This document shows positions 6,786-8,408 of a stretch of 8,408 nt of DNA, piece by piece. The position numbers and the translations under genes are program-made. Every line of letters starts with the position of its first letter. Position 1 is the first letter of the stretch. This DNA is from an uncultured Bacilli bacterium (GTDB lineage Bacteria; Bacillota_I; Bacilli_A; RF39; UBA660): positions 1 through 8,408 of the forward strand of contig CANRCI010000057.1 in NCBI GenBank assembly GCA_947629075.1, in the 5' to 3' direction. The notes beneath the pieces were generated by a model, which worked only from the letters and a program-made list of their open reading frames with translations, ran no database searches and was not told where the DNA came from.

Positions 6786-6814
6786 AAAAGAAAACTCCAT
6801 CTTACGATGAAGTT
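6786..6814 (-). terminator. GNRA-loop hairpin terminator or attenuator
   Basis: In the minus-strand transcript AACTTCATC and GATGGAGTT form a 9-bp stem (one G-U pair) around a GTAA tetraloop, followed by TTTTCTTTT. No protein gene of normal size ends here, since ppdK already has its own terminator. It should therefore end a short RNA or act as an attenuator for the gene starting at 6751. Confidence 0.6.
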
Positions 6815-6835
6815 ATTCTACATTTTCAACTGAGA

Positions 6836-6874
6836 TCATTTATTACTCTCTAGCCACCCGGAAGCAAGAAACAT
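6836..6874 (-). CDS. 12-codon leader-like ORF
   Basis: AAGGTG (6880-6885) lies five bases before an ATG that encodes MFLASGWLESNK and stops at TGA. A second tiny frame (MISVENVE) overlaps that stop as ATGA and ends before the terminator hairpin. Good start signals, tiny size and a downstream hairpin resemble an attenuator leader peptide, or debris of two coupled genes. There is no run of one amino acid to point to a regulatory signal. Confidence 0.25.
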   Translation of the reverse strand: MFLASGWLESNK

Positions 6875-6900
6875 TTTCACACCTTTTCAAATATAGTATG

Positions 6901-6930
6901 AATATATTATATTTTTTATGAAAACGTCAA
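6901..6930 (-). promoter_or_regulatory. Predicted promoter of the short RNA/leader
   Basis: Minus-strand -35 TTGACG (6925-6930) and -10 TATATT (6901-6906) are 18 bases apart. The region is very AT-rich, so chance matches are likely. Support comes mainly from the ribosome binding site and terminator downstream. Confidence 0.4.
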
Positions 6931-6950
6931 ATAGTATAGGATGTTAAATA

Positions 6951-6970
6951 TTTTCAAATTTATTTGAAAA
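6951..6970. repeat. Short inverted repeat in the AT-rich spacer
   Basis: TTTTCAAA and TTTGAAAA form a perfect 8-bp dyad with a 4-base centre, about 20 bases upstream of the predicted -35. It could be an operator for the short transcript. The low complexity makes chance a serious alternative. The rest of 6931-7043 shows no supported gene. Confidence 0.25.
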
Positions 6971-7043
6971 ATCAAAAAATGTGATAAAAAGCACAAAAAT
7001 AATAACCTTATTAATAAAATTCATGTTTATTACACAATACTAA

Positions 7044-7085
7044 AAAAGGCTAAGATTACGACTTAGTAAGTCATCTTAGTCTTTT
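7044..7085 (-). terminator. ppdK terminator
   Basis: A 13-bp outer stem (7044-7056 with 7073-7085, one G-T pair), an inner GACTT/AAGTC stem and a T6 run on the minus strand lie just after the ppdK stop. The fold and loop sequence are nearly the same as at 6153-6194, including the one-sided three-base bulge. Confidence 0.88.
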
Positions 7086-7092
7086 AGTTATT

Positions 7093-8408
7093 TTATTTAT
7101 TATTTATTGCAGCTTGCGCAGCAGCAAGGCGTGCTATTGGAACACGGAACGGACTGCATGATACATAAGTAAGTCCTAGTTTGTGGCAGAATTCAATGCT
7201 TGATGGTTCTCCACCATGTTCTCCACAAATTCCAAGTTTGATATCACTTCTTACACTCTTACCTTTGTTAACAGCAATCTTCATAAGTTCACCAACACCT
7301 TCTTGGTCAACTTTAGCAAATGGATCTGATTCGAAAATTTGCTTTTTGTAGTAATCCTCTAGGAACTTACCAGCATCATCTCTTGAGAATCCATAAGTCA
7401 TTTGTGTTAAATCGTTAGTTCCAAATGAGAAGAACTCTGCTTCTTCAGCTATCTTATCAGCAGTTAATGCAGCACGAGGGATTTCAATCATAGTACCAAC
7501 TTTGTACTTGATATCCAATCCAGATTCTTTAATCAATTTATCAGCTTCTTCAACTACTACAGATTTAACATATTTAAGTTCTTTAACATCACCAACAAGT
7601 GGGATCATAATTTCAGGTTCAACATCGATACCGTCTTTCTTAACCTTAATAGCTGCTTCAATTACAGCACGAGTTTGCATTCTAGCAATCTCTGGATAAG
7701 TTACTGCAAGACGACATCCACGGTGTCCCATCATTGGGTTAAACTCTTTTAATGATTCAACTCTTGCCTTCAAAGCTTCAAAACTCATTCCTAAACTTTC
7801 AGCAAGTGGTTTAATCTCTTCATCAGTATGTGGTAAGAATTCATGTAGAGGTGGATCTAAGAAACGGATAGTTACTCCTTTTCCTTCCATTACTCTAAAC
7901 AATCCTTCAAAGTCATCTCTTTGATATGGAAGAATTTTCTCTAATGCTTCTTCACGTGCTTCAACTGTTTCAGCAGTAATCATACGACGGAAGTTAAAAA
8001 TTCTTTCTTCTTCAAAGAACATGTGCTCAGTACGGCAAAGTCCGATACCTTCAGCCCCATAATGTAGAGCAACTTCAGCATCTTTTGGACTATCAGCATT
8101 AGCTCTTACTTTTAGAACACGTCTTTCATCAGCCCATGCCATAAATTTACCAAAGTCTCCAGCTATTTCTGGTTCAACAGTCTTAATCTTCTCACCATAA
8201 ACATTACCAGTAGAACCGTCAAGACTTAACCAGTCACCTTCTTTATAAGTAGTTCCATCTTTAGTTGTAACTGTCTTATTTTCTTCATCGATTCTCAACT
8301 CACCACATCCGGCAACACAGCAAGTACCCATACCACGAGCAACAACTGCAGCATGTGATGTCATACCACCACGAACAGTTAAAATACCATGAGCAAGGTT
8401 CATACCTT
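7093..8408 (-). CDS. ppdK: Pyruvate, phosphate dikinase, C-terminal half (5' end cut by window)
   Basis: PPDK interconverts pyruvate + ATP + Pi and PEP + AMP + PPi, linking glycolysis and gluconeogenesis in many anaerobes. About 438 residues are visible; the frame continues off the right edge, so the ATG at 8401-8403 is internal, not the start. The phosphohistidine loop is intact (TVRGGMTSHAAVVARGMG). Then come the PEP/pyruvate-barrel motifs GIGLCRTEHMFF, NPMMGHRGCRLAVTYPEI, PEIMIPLVG, GTMIEIPRAALTA, EFFSFGTNDLTQMTYGFSRDD and the catalytic-Cys motif GICGEHGG, ending SPFRVPIARLAAAQAAINNK. The distance from the active His to the C-terminus is 419 residues and from the Cys 43 residues. Both agree with the 874-residue Clostridium symbiosum enzyme (His455, Cys831), so the missing N-terminal part should be about 436 residues (ATP-grasp domain). 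Base composition is less AT-rich than the surface operon, as expected for a conserved, well-expressed gene. Confidence 0.97.
   Translation of the reverse strand, partial: GMNLAHGILTVRGGMTSHAAVVARGMGTCCVAGCGELRIDEENKTVTTKDGTTYKEGDWLSLDGSTGNVYGEKIKTVEPEIAGDFGKFMAWADERRVLKVRANADSPKDAEVALHYGAEGIGLCRTEHMFFEEERIFNFRRMITAETVEAREEALEKILPYQRDDFEGLFRVMEGKGVTIRFLDPPLHEFLPHTDEEIKPLAESLGMSFEALKARVESLKEFNPMMGHRGCRLAVTYPEIARMQTRAVIEAAIKVKKDGIDVEPEIMIPLVGDVKELKYVKSVVVEEADKLIKESGLDIKYKVGTMIEIPRAALTADKIAEEAEFFSFGTNDLTQMTYGFSRDDAGKFLEDYYKKQIFESDPFAKVDQEGVGELMKIAVNKGKSVRSDIKLGICGEHGGEPSSIEFCHKLGLTYVSCSPFRVPIARLAAAQAAINNK

Larger units (their letters stand above)
6786..6894 (-). ncRNA. Candidate short RNA or structured leader, about 110 nt
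   Basis: A promoter (6901-6930) and the hairpin terminator (6786-6814) bracket about 110 bases. Inside, GGCTAGAGA (6847-6855) and TCTCAGTT (6828-6835) can pair with one bulged A around an 11-base loop. The segment includes a locally GC-rich patch (CCGGGTGGC) unlike the AT-rich flanks. It matches no RNA family I can name. I checked for T-box and SRP RNA signatures and they are incomplete. It could be a small RNA or the regulatory 5' leader of the 6751 gene. I saw no clear antiterminator. Confidence 0.35.

Noticed and set aside
6847..6866. GGGTGG-containing patch resembling a T-box, and CCGGAAGC on the opposite strand resembling the SRP RNA loop
   Set aside because: The T-box consensus lacks the ACCGCG part and the length of a T-box leader. 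The SRP match lacks the full GUCCGGAAGGAAGC core and its long stem.
6944..7024. 26-codon hydrophobic minus-strand ORF (starts MNFINKVIIFVLF) that could be a type I toxin-like peptide
   Set aside because: There is no ribosome binding site, it lies directly behind the ppdK terminator, and Phe/Ile/Asn/Lys-rich frames are expected by chance in such AT-rich DNA.

Overview
The window comes from a low-GC Gram-positive-type bacterium (Firmicutes/Bacilli sense) that reads the standard code: Trp is TGG throughout, and TGA appears in-frame only as the possible stop of a tiny leader ORF. AT-rich codon use, strong AGGAGG-type ribosome binding sites, a clostridial-type pyruvate phosphate dikinase and SipW/TasA-like surface genes fit an uncultured gut Bacilli/Clostridia lineage, but I cannot fix the genus. 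Every gene I support lies on the minus strand, so transcription runs from right to left.

Right end (7093-8408): the C-terminal half of pyruvate phosphate dikinase (ppdK), cut by the window edge and closed by a strong terminator (7044-7085). From 6752 to 7043 there is no convincing protein gene. It holds a predicted promoter, a possible short RNA or leader with a 12-codon ORF, and a GNRA-loop terminator. Next is an unrecognised 181-residue protein (6206-6751) with a faint ADP-ribosyltransferase-like N-terminus. It ends in a terminator (6153-6194) that is nearly a copy of the ppdK one. Then come a 32-codon ORF that looks like the start of a GNAT acetyltransferase and a NERD-HRDC nuclease-like protein (4943-5956), closed by a perfect 14-bp terminator.

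Left half (1-4735): a compact four-gene operon. In order of transcription it encodes a TasA/camelysin-like secreted protein, a SipW-type (Ser-His, S26B) signal peptidase fused to a polytopic membrane domain, a DUF5305-type bitopic membrane protein, and a large surface protein that runs off the left edge. The first and last products share the same unusual signal-peptide/cleavage motif (G-[YF]-[SA]-x-F-[ST]-[RK]-x-L-x-I). This suggests that the operon encodes both a dedicated signal peptidase and its substrates, that is, a surface-fibre or adhesin assembly module.

The most striking signal is a run of nine G (C on the given strand, 4712-4720) in this AT-rich DNA. It lies exactly in the 18-bp spacer between a consensus -35 (TTGACA) and a -10 (TACAAT) in front of the operon. 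This is the arrangement by which other bacteria phase-vary surface antigens through slipped-strand mispairing, so the whole surface module may be switched on and off by tract length.
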